Shown here: positions 21,349 through 32,414 of the stretch, piece by piece | How positions within the stretch are numbered: position 1 is the first letter of the stretch | Layout of the letters: every line of letters begins with the position of its first letter | Assembly: GCF_036669915.1 (NCBI RefSeq) | Contig: NC_089321.1 | Location: 7,298,663-7,362,662, forward strand | Direction of reading: 5' to 3' | DNA from: Pocillopora verrucosa | Lineage: Eukaryota > Cnidaria > Anthozoa > Scleractinia > Pocilloporidae | DNA: 64,000 bases | Notes under the pieces: generated by a model | Seen by the model: the letters and a program-made list of their open reading frames with translations, nothing else | The model's database searches: none | Told to the model about the DNA's origin: nothing | Program-made: the position numbers and the translations under genes

Positions 21349-24300
21349 ATGGAAGAAAAACACTCACCTGAGCTTATTCGGTTTAAAAAACCTTCAGGAG
21401 TTATAAAATTGAAGATAAAAAAGAAGAAGCTGACTCAAAACTCATCAAAACGGATTTCAAACGCCTTGAAACCTATCAATGGACGAATTCAAGATGGACG
21501 CTCACAGGCGTTAAAGCGAGCGAATCCGTTTAAGTGTTCTCCGAGGAAAAAGGCGAATCTCTCCGCAGAAGAGAAAACTACAGAATGCAGGCTGTTTAGT
21601 GCCCTCGATGGACTGGACGAGAATCAGGAAAATAGATCCACAAACACTGTTCATGAAACAAGTAATAACTCACAACAGCAAAATACTGGCAATAGCCTGG
21701 AAACTGACGTTGCTGATTCTCCACTAACTGTGGCTAAAGAGAAAATCGGCGAGAATGATGGTTCAGAATTTTTTCCTTTAGACTGGAGCTTAAAAACCAA
21801 AGTAAGATTTTCTTCTTCCAAGACGTTTAATTGGTGTGGGACATTGAAGACATTTGAGGAAGGTGCTGGTATGTCACATTTTGTTCGTTGCCAAACAAAG
21901 GAAATCGATTCAAATGGAAACGGTGCTTCTCATCCTGAATCATTTTGTTCCTTTACCAAAGTTTGGATGCACCCTTCTCTACCGTGGCTTGAACTTTTTC
22001 CACGTAAATCAGCCGATGGTAGAACTAGTTCGAAAAGACATTTTCTAATCACGGAAGAAATGGCATCTTCTCTTCACCATGACTGGGTGTCCAGTTTTCG
22101 CTCCGTCTTCAACATGGTGCGCGTTGGTTTTTGTCCTTACTTTTATCTAGTTGCAAATCAGAACACTATGCTTTTTCAGGCAGCTGGAATAAACAGGGAT
22201 GATGCAGTTCAAGTGGTTATAACACCCACGACCAAAGGTTTCCGGGATGCACTGAGGAGTGAAGGTAAATCTACATCACTGTACAGGTTTATGAATAAAG
22301 GGAGAAACTGTGGTGCTGCGATATCCCTCTGACAAAGGGCTACAGCTCAAAACGTCAGCTTTTAAACTCTTTAAGATGACCAATTTATGTTATCAACTCA
22401 GTTGATAATACTTAATTACACTGTACAGATTAGTTTCATGGGTGCAATAATCATTGTAGAAATAGTTCATCGAAAACCTTTACCAGACACTTATAACCTT
22501 GAGCTGGTAACCTTGTACCTTTATACGTAGGTAACCAAGGTGATTTTATTCAAGATGAGACAATGATCCAATGAAAACAGCTGTTAGCAGTGGGATGATA
22601 TAATATACAATTAAGTCTGGTCCCCATGGAAATAGTTAGTTTTGTTTTCCTGAGATTCCTGATGTTTCCCTCAACTTTGTCTCGGGAAACATCAGAACTC
22701 TCAAGAAAACAAAACTAACTAGTTTCCCAAGGGACCATACATTAGGTGCTTTGTTCTATATTTGGACTTTCTCTTAAACAATCATATGGCAAAAACATGC
22801 TGTTGTACATGTATTCAGCATGCTTGCAACAACTGCATAATTGTGTCCTGGTCAGGACTTTGATCAGGGGCACGTGACCAAGATCAACCAATCACAGTTC
22901 TCGTTTTGTTGAGTGAAAGTCCAGGAATATAACAATGTGATTTGAGCTCCAGAATAAATTTGTATGTATGCTTACATGTACTGACCACTACCGACAAGAA
23001 ATGCTCCCAAGATGCCACTGGTTTTGAGTAAAATAACTGAGCTGCTGCAACCACTTGTTTAGAGAAGAATTTGTAAACATGATTGTAACATTTTAGATTT
23101 ATAGTGTTTTTACAAATTTATATTCAATTACAGCAATTGAAGACTTTTCCTTGTTCACATAACCAATTGAACACCCATGGTTTGGGAAAACTCACCAAAA
23201 TTATGCAAACAGTTAAGGCATCATGGTTTAAGTAACACAATCTTGAGTTTTCCCAACGTGCCCTGTGTTCACCTGATTTAAAGTGATTACACGGCTAGCC
23301 CTCTAGTACTTGTGTTCATCTGGTTTCTTTTTTCAGGATGTATTGAATATAATCTACCTTGAAATTACCCAATCACTTAATCAGTAATTTTACCCTTCAA
23401 AGGCTATTTTTCTCTTGAATCTAATTTTCTTCATAATAACAATATTATATTATCACATCCCAGGAATTAACTTTACCATGCCGCACTTGGAGGTCAAAGG
23501 AAAGAAAGAGTCTGGGCCTGAATCTCAGGATGAGGACTCAGACGAAGAGGAAGATGCTGAGCTTGAGAATGATTCTGATGATGAGAGTATTGACAAGTGT
23601 GAGTGGCTAGAAAGCATGGGACTTGATACGGAACAGTTTCCACTGTTAAACCCCAAAGTTGTTACACCACATCAGAGGAACAATCTAAGAAGCTTAGATC
23701 AACAACCAACTTCTACAGTGTTAGTGAGAGGAGTTGATACTCTTGCATTGTTTAACTTCCTACTCAACTGTAAAAGTTTAACAGCTAACACTGGACCACA
23801 AGCTCAGGTGCCACCAACACTGCTGGCCCCTGTTGCATTTGAAGGAGCCACTTTAAAGGGTCTGAAGGTAAACCAAGGGACCACGAAGCATCAAAAAGCT
23901 AAGGCTATGACACAGGTATAGGATACATTTGATTGATTTTCAATATTTCTTGACCTTATTCTTTACAGATGCTCTACCATCATGATAAGATCAATGATAA
24001 TTCTCCCAACAATAAGGTAAAGGTTATGCTTTCTCTGGAGACTATTGGCCAAAACAGTAACATGTAACACAGTTTATTCTTGTTCCACTATTATGAAGCT
24101 ACTAACAGTATTGCATAGTGATCCCCCTCCCCTCCGATGTTTTGTTAGGTTTACCTGAAAATTTTATGTTGCCAATTTAAACTAAGTGGAAAGAGGAGAA
24201 GTATCTTACCTGAAAAACGCATGCTATGACAATAACTGTTGTTTATGATGTCACTGGCAGTGCCTTTGGTCAATATGAAGTGAATCCTGTTCTTTGATTG

Positions 24301-25023
24301 GCTACCCCAACAGGCAAGATGGGCCTCTCTTGCCTGCTTGGGATTTCCCACTTTGATCCTGTTCGAAAATACATTGCATGGAAGGGACTTAAAATTTTTT
24401 TTTTCAATTTTTGGACAGTGTGGGCAATGGAGTTGCAAAAAGCTGCAGAAAACAAGAAAAACAAAGAAAATATAAACTACTCTCATGGGTTTATTGTGCA
24501 CAAAAAAAGAACTTGGTCAATATGTAGCCATCTTAATCAAACAAGCTTGGTCAATAACACACATTTATTTCCAGCACTTCAGATGATTTGTTTAGTTTAC
24601 TGTGAATTTTCATTGGTTCCTTAAGATGTTTTCATTGCTGTAATTGGTGACTATGATTACTTACTAGGTTTTGGGTTTTTCAACTCTTAAATGAAGGGTG
24701 CTCTAATTGTGATGATATCCTTTTAGTTATACAGCCTGGAGATTTCTGGTCCAATCCTTCCTGGCTGTCTGTATGAACTGTGTCATCTACTGAGGGAATC
24801 ACAAGGAGGAGACTTCAAAGCCACCTTCTTTGTGCACCAACCATCAGTAGCATTTAATGTCCCAAGCATTAAAACAGAGGAAAACTATATTCAGAGTGGG
24901 TGTAATTTACAGCAAAGTATCTCACATGGACAGTGGAGACACTACCTGGAGGCAGAAAAACTTAAGGAAATGTGTTTAAAAGACCTTAGCTGCAAAGACA
25001 AACTTTTCTCTTGGACAACTTGA
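21349..25023 (+). CDS. DONSON: DONSON copy 2 (complete)
   Basis: A complete DONSON, the nuclear replication-fork/CMG-helicase factor. Exons: 21349-22264, 23464-23915, 23969-24016 and 24727-25023. They total 1713 nt, giving 570 residues (human 566). ATG is at 21349. Exon 1 is unusually large (305 codons) where vertebrate genes are split. It shows KKPSGVIKLKIKKKK (basic N-terminus), NPFK, LDENQEN, FPLDWSLKTKVRFSS, PSLPWLELFPR, DWVSSFRSVFNMVR, CPYFYLV and PTTKGFRDALRSEG. Exon 2 supplies GINFTMPHLE, the acidic stretch, WLES, RGVDTLALF and GPQAQVPPTLL. Exon 3 is a 16-codon mini-exon and exon 4 ends FSWTT. All frames are open and every intron is GT-AG. It is the only DONSON copy here that is both fully inside the window and free of lesions. 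Confidence 0.93.
22329..22415 (+). mobile_element. Degenerate hammerhead-like Penelope terminus in DONSON-2 intron 1
   Basis: CTGACAA-AGGGCTACAGCTC-AAAA-CGTCAGC has the layout of a hammerhead core, with mutated invariant bases (CTGANGA to CTGACAA, GAAA to AAAA). TTATCAACTCAGTTGATAATA follows in the style of Penelope-like termini. Probably inactive. It is shared with copy 3 at 37671-37755. Confidence 0.45.
22618..22737. mobile_element. Foldback MITE-like hairpin in DONSON-2 intron 1
   Basis: Copy of the hairpin at 92-211, ends TGGTCCC / GGGACCA, with a slightly better-preserved inner stem (TAGTTAGTTTTG paired with CAAAACTAACTA). Confidence 0.6.
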
Positions 25024-25241
25024 GTAAGTCACTGCAGCCATTTAAATAATTTTTCCACAACAAGTACAGTCGTTTGAATTTAAAATGCAGCTGGATCTTA
25101 ATGGAATCAATATTTACAGGGCAGCAGAAGTGTACTTGGCTTAACTTAATTCTAAAGGGATCTGAATTTTATAAAGGGAGCCTTTCTAACATAACCAAGG
25201 AACAAATGTTTTAATTTTATTATTTATGGGTTTATACAGAC

Positions 25242-25247
25242 AATAAA
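25242..25247 (+). terminator. AATAAA poly(A) signal, DONSON-2
   Basis: Same position relative to the stop as in copies 1 and 3, about 220 bp downstream. Confidence 0.45.
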
Positions 25248-25740
25248 TTATGAGTATCCATCCGCAGACATGAAAATCATATTTTTCCAAGTTTACAGCT
25301 TGACATGAAATGTTGTATTATAATTGTAGGACTAATTAGAAATAAGAGGTACTTGTCTAATTGTTATCTAAAAATGGATAAATTGCTGTCTGGTGCTTAA
25401 GTGTCATCAAAAGCTTGCTTTCCACCAGATGGAGATTAAATTTGCTGCTTCAACAACCGGGGCCAAATCAATAAGGCCTCAATTTGCATATTTTATGATA
25501 AATAATAAAGTGTAACTGTCCATTCCACATTTTTTCTGTAAAGCAATCATGTATAACCAAAGGAGACTGTCACTTAAATAACCATAACTTCACAAACCAC
25601 ATCAGCATATACATCAGTCATTTCTGCAAAAATAAAAAAAAACGCAAAACTCTTAGATTGGGAATGAAATCATTTGTTACCTTATAGCACTCATATTAGT
25701 CAAGGGCGTATTAAGTATCTCAAGGACTCTTGATTGAATG

Positions 25741-25899
25741 CTTGCCATGCTACATGCTGTGATCAGTATAAGGCTACCAAAGATTCTATATCACTTGCCA
25801 TGCTACATGCTGTGATCAGTATAAGGCTACCAAAGATTCTATATCACTTGCCATGCTACATGCTGTGATCAGTATAAGGCTACCAAAGATTCTATATCA
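25741..25899. repeat. 53-bp tandem triplication, copy 2 only
   Basis: Three units begin CTTGCCATGCTACATGCTG at 25741, 25794 and 25847. The units appear identical. Copies 1 (about 3208-3260) and 3 (about 41067-41120) have a single unit, so the expansion happened after the segmental duplication. Confidence 0.9.
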
Positions 25900-26375
25900 C
25901 TTGAATACTCCATGCACTTCTACTTCAGTGTATTCAACATTAGCTGAGAGAATGTTAATACAACCAGAATTGTTTTAAAGTACAGAACAAAAACATTTAT
26001 AAGTCTTTTTTCTCAAACGCCCATGTTGCAAATTCTTGCTCAAAAAGTGAAAAGGTCATAGACAGGCCTACACAGACTCCCCTGTGTGGTTTTACGTTTG
26101 CGACGCAAAAGCCTTTAATTAAAGCTTCGCTCTGACGAGTATGTCTTTGAGCGATTTACCTCTTTTGTATGATATAATCGGAGGCGTTTTGAAAATTGTT
26201 TTCAGCAGTGGCTGATTTTGGATGAGGTTCCATTCTTGCGTCAGTATTTGTTGTAAACGTTTAACCCCTGGGTGGTATGCTGTCACAAAAGGCAATATTT
26301 TGCCTTTAGTTTTTTTGGTTTGTTTTTTTTAAGTGTCGACTGCCTTACGGCAAACGAGACCTCAGATAACGTTTT

Positions 26376-27236
26376 TTAAATTAGGCTTTTTGGGTAACCA
26401 CGTGCTTCAAGTCGTGTTTTGAAATTACACATGGCCTCCTGGAAATTTCTTTCCGAGGAGTTTGTTCTTAGAAGTCTGATAGCTTCTCCTTTAATAAAGC
26501 CTTTCTTAACACCTGGCGGGTGGCAAGATGAATAGTGTGTATATTGAAAGGTCTCGGTCGGTTTGTAATGAGTTTTGACGTCGAAGATAGCTTCGTTTTG
26601 GAATCTTTCACCTTTGTAGACAACCGTGTCTAAGAATGTGATTTCAGTCTCTGAGATTTCAGCCGTGAACTTTATAGTTGGATGGAACGTGTTAGCTTGT
26701 TCTATGAATAGATCAATGTCTTGTTTACGAACATCCCACAGGGAGAAAACGTCGTCAATGTAACGCTTCCATACTCTCGGCTTGATACTGCTTTGGTGAA
26801 GCAGTTTTGTTTCAATTTCTGCCATAAAGAGGTTGGCGAAAGCAACCGCCATTCGTGTTCCCATGGCAGTTCCAAAACATTGGAGATAGTTTACTCCGTT
26901 GAACTGGAACGAATTTTTCAGTATAAGCCCGAGCATTTGTTTTAAGTAGTGGGACGGAATGGGAGGGCTGTTATTGTGGTATTTTTCGTATGCTTGGCAT
27001 ACTATTGTGATACCCTCTTCTTGTGGGATGTTTGTGTACAAGCTTGTTACATCCATTGATACTAAAATAGTATCATTTGACACTTGCGTTTTCTCTATAA
27101 AGTTGATGAAATCAGTTGTATCTTTGAGATAGGATTTTTGCTTTTGAGCAATAGGCTGTAATAAATGATCCACAAAAGATGATATCCTTTCAGTTGGTCC
27201 TTCGCAGCCCGATATAATCGGTCTACCCACTGGCAA
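26376..27236 (-). pseudogene. Penelope-like reverse transcriptase fragment
   Basis: The open stretch of 286 codons carries the reverse transcriptase palm of the Penelope-like family. PVGRPIISGCEGPTER leads in. Motif A is VSMDVTSLYTNIPQEEG, the GTAMGTRMAVAFANLFMAEIE block follows, and the catalytic motif is RYIDDVF. Then come the TEITFLDTVVYKG and PTETFQYTHYSSCHPPGVKKGFIKGEAIRLLRTNSS blocks (shown here in part). It normally copies the element's RNA. A stop after GYPKSLI, and frame breaks on both sides, make this copy inactive on its own. The retroelement identity is sure. The subfamily is not determined. Confidence 0.85.
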
Positions 27237-27411
27237 AGGTTTGTGGATTTTTGTTCAAGTGTAGAAAATCGGTATTCTGGGCGGATTGGGAGTCTGTGAA
27301 AGCCACTTTTTTGTCATATCGTCTATATGTTTGCCATTGTGCAGTTGAGCAATAAGCTCATTAACTTTTTTTAATGTGTTTGGACCATGGGGTTTTCAAG
27401 AGGTCGGTAGT

Positions 27412-27650
27412 CAGGGTCGGCCAGGGGGGGTAGTGGAATACCAATATACCCGAAAAAAAATCGACAAAATACCCCAAAATACCCCAAATTCCTCCAAATA
27501 TACCCCAAAATAATCGAAGCTTTGAATACTTTATACCTGAAATTCAAAGAAAGTGATATACTGAATACCCATATTTAAGCTGCAATATACCGTATACCCG
27601 ATTTAAAACGCCCCTGAATACCGAATACACAAAAACCCTGGCCGACCCTG
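27412..27650. mobile_element. hAT-type MITE nested in the Penelope-like element
   Basis: Perfect 15-bp terminal inverted repeats CAGGGTCGGCCAGGG / CCCTGGCCGACCCTG enclose 239 bp. GGTAGT is duplicated on both sides (27406-27411 and 27651-27656). The interior is built from degenerate ATACCCCAAA words. CAGGG-type ends fit hAT elements. A 6-bp target duplication is shorter than the usual 8, perhaps because the outer two bases mutated. It interrupts the reading just after the DNRDHY stretch. Confidence 0.8.
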
Positions 27651-28974
27651 GGTAGTGGTCTCTGTTGTCGAGCTGAACCTGGGCCTCTTGAATTTTGTCC
27701 CTCTTGTTGAGAATCACTGTTGTGGTGCCTTTGTCAGCACGTTTAAGGTTAATGGCAGTATTGTTTTGCAGTTCTTTGACTGCTTTGTGTTCGTTGTATG
27801 ACAGGTTGTGTTTTGGCTTTGTTATTTCTATTTCAGCAAGGCTTAACTTGATATTTTCCAAGTAGCGTTCAAGGGCAATAGAAGGTTGTACTGGTGGTAT
27901 CCAGTTTGATTTGACGTGGAAAGGATGTGGTTCCTTGTCATTCCTGTGGAATATATATCTAAGTCTCATTCGCCTAGCGAATTGTTCGAAGTCACGCAAC
28001 AATTGTTGCCTGATCTTATTTTCATTTGTCACGGGTGTTTCAATAAATTTGAGCCCTTTTGCTAACACGCTGACTTGGTGATCAGTTAATGTATTGTCTG
28101 AAAGGTTTTTAAGGTATTTTTCATTTTTCTCCCTTTCTGTAGTCACTCGCTTGTGTAGTGTATTTTTTCTACGCTTTTTGCGTTTATTATTCTTGGATAG
28201 CCTTTTTGCTGTAGTGGGTTTGGCGACTGATTTTTCAGAGATGACACTGTTGTACTTTTCAACATGTTTATTATCACTCTGAAAGCGTGTACATATAAGA
28301 TCTTTCAGCTCTGAAAGCTGATTTTCTATTTTGTCTATCCTGTCGACATCAGTATTTACAATGTTCCTCAAGGGCGAACGTGATCTTTCACGTGTATTTA
28401 CATTGTATTGTGATCGAGACTTGGCAATATTAGCCTTTTCAAGTTTGTTCTTGTGACTAACAAGTCTACGCTGATGGAAGCGCACTAGGGCGCTAACGTA
28501 TTGTTCTTCGGCGTGACTTTTAATAGCGCTTATTTCCTGTCGAAAGGTTTCGTCAGGCGTGACGTTTGCCTTCGCCTTGTCTTGAAGCGACTTAGGGCAA
28601 ATCTTTTGTTGTAAGTGTCTCTCCAGTTTTAAAATGGAGGTTTCAGTTTTTTGCTTCTTGAACTGGATAGCGCTGATAGTGTCTTCATGTTTCCTCTTCC
28701 TTGGCTGCTGCGTGGATCGGCTATTCCTCGGAAGGTTTTCTTTTTGACGGCTTGGAGGGCTATCCTCTGGGTCCGGTTCTAGGTTCGGATCAGTGTACGT
28801 TAATTCCATCGCCTCGTCCAGATTTGGACGGTAGTCTGGCGTTTTTGGTGGCCGCAATGGTGTTTCAAAAGCTGACATCTTTTTCAGGTAAAACTGAAAG
28901 TGAAGTATATCGTCTAGCATTTTCCCATCCCCATTGCCTTAAACGAACGCATGCACTCATAAATCTTCCCTTGC

Positions 28975-29525
28975 TGACTTGAACCCCGCGTGTTAACTTG
29001 AATAAAAACCGATTTCCCCTGGATTTCCATCAAACATTTCTAGCAGTTTTATCCACGGTAACTCAAACCCTCGATAACTCGAGCTTCCCGCTAACTCAGG
29101 TAATTTTCAGTAATTTTGTGTTCCGTTTTCGTTCGACTTCTCTGTAATTGAATTGTATTAACCCTTTAACTCCCAAGATCTCATTAGTAATTCTCCTTAC
29201 GGTCCGCCGTACAATTCTTATGATGTCAATCTGGAGAATTTGGTATTGGATCAACTAATAATCCCCTAATTTATATTTAACTTTATTCTCATCACTTCTA
29301 TCCTTGATATTGTATTGATATTGTAAGGAGAAATTCTCTCTTGGTCACTCATGGGAGGTAAAGGGTTAAAATGTATACTTTATAAGACGAAAAACAGTAA
29401 AAACCGTTTTTCCCTCATTCCCGAGCCCTTGTTTTCAATTCCCGTTAACTCGAACTCCCGGTAACTCAGTGGAACCTTCTTCAATTCTCCTTAAAGGTTC
29501 AAGTTATCGGGAGTCGATTGCATTT
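28975..29525. mobile_element. Pogo/Tigger-like MITE remnant, block 3
   Basis: Counterpart of 4440-4800 and 13915-14270, lengthened by the piggyBac-type insertion at 29162-29365. Confidence 0.4.
29162..29365. mobile_element. piggyBac-type MITE, 204 bp, block 3 only
   Basis: Ends CCCTTTAACTCCCAAGA and (reverse complement of the right end) CCCTTTACCTCCCATGA. It is flanked on both sides by TTAA (29158-29161 and 29366-29369), the piggyBac target. Blocks 1 and 2 show the empty site ATTAAAATG. No coding capacity, so it would be moved in trans. Confidence 0.88.
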
Positions 29526-29999
29526 ATTTTTCGTATTGGATTTCATTTCGATCTAACTTTTGCTCATTTCCTCTCTAACTGATCGGAAACTCTTTATTTA
29601 CAGGTGGTAAGGGAATAAACACTGTAGAACCGGAAAACAAGCAGCAGAGTTCATACAATGGTTTGAACCAATGAACTAAGTTTGACTTGCTATAACGTAA
29701 ATTGTAAATAGGATTTAAGTAAGTTAGTTCTCAAAGCCGACATTTCGATTGATGATTATTTCCAAGTTTCGTGAAATAGTTGGACCTGATCGGTCTGAGG
29801 GAAATCCGGTTTATCTCAGTGACGTAATTTTTCATTCTATACGGTTCAGTTGAAAATAAACAGACCCCCCCCCGCCAAAAAAAAAAAAAAAAAAAAAAAA
29901 TCAAAAACAAAAGTGTAATAACTAGTTGCGATCGTAAAACAACTACCAACTGAAAAAATAGAAAAAACAGAAAAACCATGGAAATAGCTTCCATTTGTT

Positions 30000-30491
30000 A
30001 ACTTATTTCATCGAGGTGCTGGTAAGAATAGCGATGATCCAAGTGAAAAGAATGAGGAACTGACACAGCTTTGAACTGATCAGTTAGGGACGGAGGGAAA
30101 AATATACAGCTCCAAATCGATTGAATGCTATTAAAACTAGGCTCTGAATAGACACACTAAAGCAGATATCTCCCAAGAAGACAGTCAGCTTACACGACGC
30201 ATCTCCAAGAGGACCGCTGATCAACCAGGAGCCGAGCATTTGTGTTGTGTGTAAAAAAGGAAAAAAAGAAACAGAAGATCGGATATGGCCATATTTACCA
30301 AGAAAAAGTTGATAGGCTTTCTCATGGATCTAGTTTTGTGGACAATTGTTGCGATGAAAAAAACTTCCAGACACTGAGAAAACAAGTAACAGGCCGCAAA
30401 AAAAGGTTTTACCAATCCTCTTTACTACTGGATTCAAGCAGTTCAGTGTTACCTGTGTTCCGTTCACCGTCGCACTAACGTTTGCCGACAT
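30000..30491 (-). pseudogene. Class A GPCR pseudogene (psi-II), block 3
   Basis: Same shared lesions as blocks 1 and 2 (frameshift after TM2, stop before LISSKLC). In addition there is an extra A in the TM1 run near 30360, which shifts the frame inside TM1. Confidence 0.8.
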
Positions 30492-30556
30492 TCTTGGAAC
30501 TGTAGGATCAGTGTCGTCTTCAGCAAGCTGCTCTCTGACCCTAGAAGCCACCTATT

Positions 30557-32414
30557 CTTTTATAACGAGAAAATAGTACAAAATTTACACTTAATTTTTA
30601 CTTTAACTGTTCGATGCAAAATTCGAACTTTTGTACTTCAACAACAATTTTTACAATTGTAGCAAAAATTGGAGACAGAGAAAAATAGGTTCCCTAATTT
30701 TTAGATGCAAGGATATCTTACAGATGCTTATATTTATTTTGTTTGATTTTCAATCTGCGCTAATCCTCCTACCTTATACACCCCAAAATAATAATTCGCA
30801 CCAAAACATCAATTAAAACCCGACAGATGGCCAGCTGTTATTCAGAATAGGTTAGGCATGTAATAGTTTTTGAATCAGATCGTTTCGCTCATTTTATGCT
30901 AAGTAGCCAGTTCTGCGATGTATTTGCTTTTTCGAAACAGCCTTTCATAAGTGTTTCATGTAATGCTCTCTGAATTATTTTCGTATTTCATCACAATTCT
31001 ATTTTGTGAGACTTTTGTTTCATACAAAAAGGCATTCCGCGTTTTGGGATATTCCGCTATTTCACTTCTTAAGACGGGTTTTGGGATATTCCGCCATTCA
31101 ACTATTCCGCCGTTCTACCGTCCACGGTTCCAGCGTTCTATCATTCCATTGAATAGGGTCACCCTGTAATTTAGGGGCTCTTTTGGGCATATGTCGCTCA
31201 TTGAAACGGTAAAATGTTCTCTTTTCAAAGTTTCCATGATAAGCAGATCACATCTATTGATATATTTCTGCACGGTAAATATGAGACTCACAAGAGTCAG
31301 ACAGCTTTGCTACCCTCTACACGGTTTCCATTATGAGCCCAAGCAACTTCGACATGCGCAGTAAAATGTGCAGATGCTTTTTAGGCTCTCTCCCCGTTAT
31401 GAGGCTCACAGGAGTCAGACAAGTTCTGAGCCTGCACTTTGCTTACTCTCATACGTACTTTTAGTTATAGTCCTCATCATTAGGTCGGCCTCTTCTTCTC
31501 CAGGGTTTGTCCCTCCCAGAAGAACGTCAAAAGTTCGGTTTTTTCATGTAAAATTTTTTAAATTCGGTTGATCTCCTAATGGACTCTGTAACATTTACTC
31601 TCAAGGCAAAGAGATATGACTAAAGGTTTTTAAAGTTAACTCAGTATTCGTTAGAATTCAGGAAGAGAGGCAATTTTCGATCCATTAGGGTTTTTTTTTC
31701 CCCAAAACTCTTGTTTTCCATAAAAAGGAATGACCGTGATGACAAATAATCTGAAGCTGAAACAGAAACAGAACTAGTTCCCATTGCTTTCTTGATAATA
31801 TTTATTTGTAATATTAGATGTCAAGTAGATTTTACTTTTTCTTTTTCTATCACATAGTGATTGGAAACCTCTTTATTTTACACGAAGAGTGTAAAACTTT
31901 ACTAACCGCAAACTGTACACAATACAACCGAAATCCTTAAGTCAGAGTTCAAAAAACGGTTTGAACCGTTGAACAAAGTTTCTCTTGCTATAAGGTAAAC
32001 TAACGTAAATGTATTAAATAAATATTATTTACAAGTTTTGGGAAACAACTGGATTTAACGTATCCTATAGAGATCGCAGTTCATCTCGGTAAATACGTTG
32101 TTCTTTTTCATGTGCAGCTGAAAATAGATAAACGAGGAAAAAAAGGAAAAATCGTAATACTCTCTTCTATTTATTAACTGAATTTCACTGAGTGCTACTT
32201 CAAACATTTTGGATGCAATAAAGCGATGTTTGTAAGAGCTTGACTGTTATTTTCGATATGATATGCTAAATGCACGAGTTTACAAAAAGGTTTGACCTTA
32301 CAAGTTAGAAAACAAAAACAGCGATTAAAAATGTGGGAAACCAACTGTTGGCATGGGAAACAAATTTGATTCCTCGAATAATACTGAACAGTGTGCAAAA
32401 AATTGGGGCAACAA
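30557..32414. other. Non-coding part of module G, block 3
   Basis: Counterpart of 5830-7715. No gene is seen. Confidence 0.5.

Larger units (their letters stand above)
13868..26048. repeat. Segmental duplication, modules G2 + D2
   Basis: A continuous G and D pair: GPCR pseudogene, GPCR, GPCR fragment, doubled 600-bp repeat, then the complete DONSON-2 and its 3' flank. It matches 28921-41269 over its full length. The left edge is at TTTCCCATCCCC, the same edge where the Penelope-like ORF begins in the other two blocks. Confidence 0.88.
26049..28920 (-). mobile_element. Penelope-like retroelement copy 2, decayed
   Basis: The element reads on the minus strand from 28920. It begins with a basic, lysine-rich coiled N-terminal region (open to about 27650). 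ADKGTTTVILNK follows, then a broken linker with stops (FYT*TKIHKPLPVGRP). The reverse transcriptase is at 27236-26376, and a frameshifted tail ends near 26049. No GIY-YIG endonuclease region is seen, so the 3' part is missing. The missing end coincides with the point where DONSON flank begins, suggesting that the duplication breakpoint lies in this element. A hAT-type MITE is nested at 27412-27650. Confidence 0.8.

Noticed and set aside
25741-25899. CRISPR-like array
   Set aside because: Three adjoining 53-bp units without spacers in a eukaryotic 3' flank form a simple tandem repeat.
28701-28982. Plus-strand frame across the PLE start
   Set aside because: Antisense to the Penelope-like N-terminal ORF, broken differently in copy 1.
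29731-29994. Minus-strand frame with a phenylalanine run
   Set aside because: Translation of a long poly(A) microsatellite.
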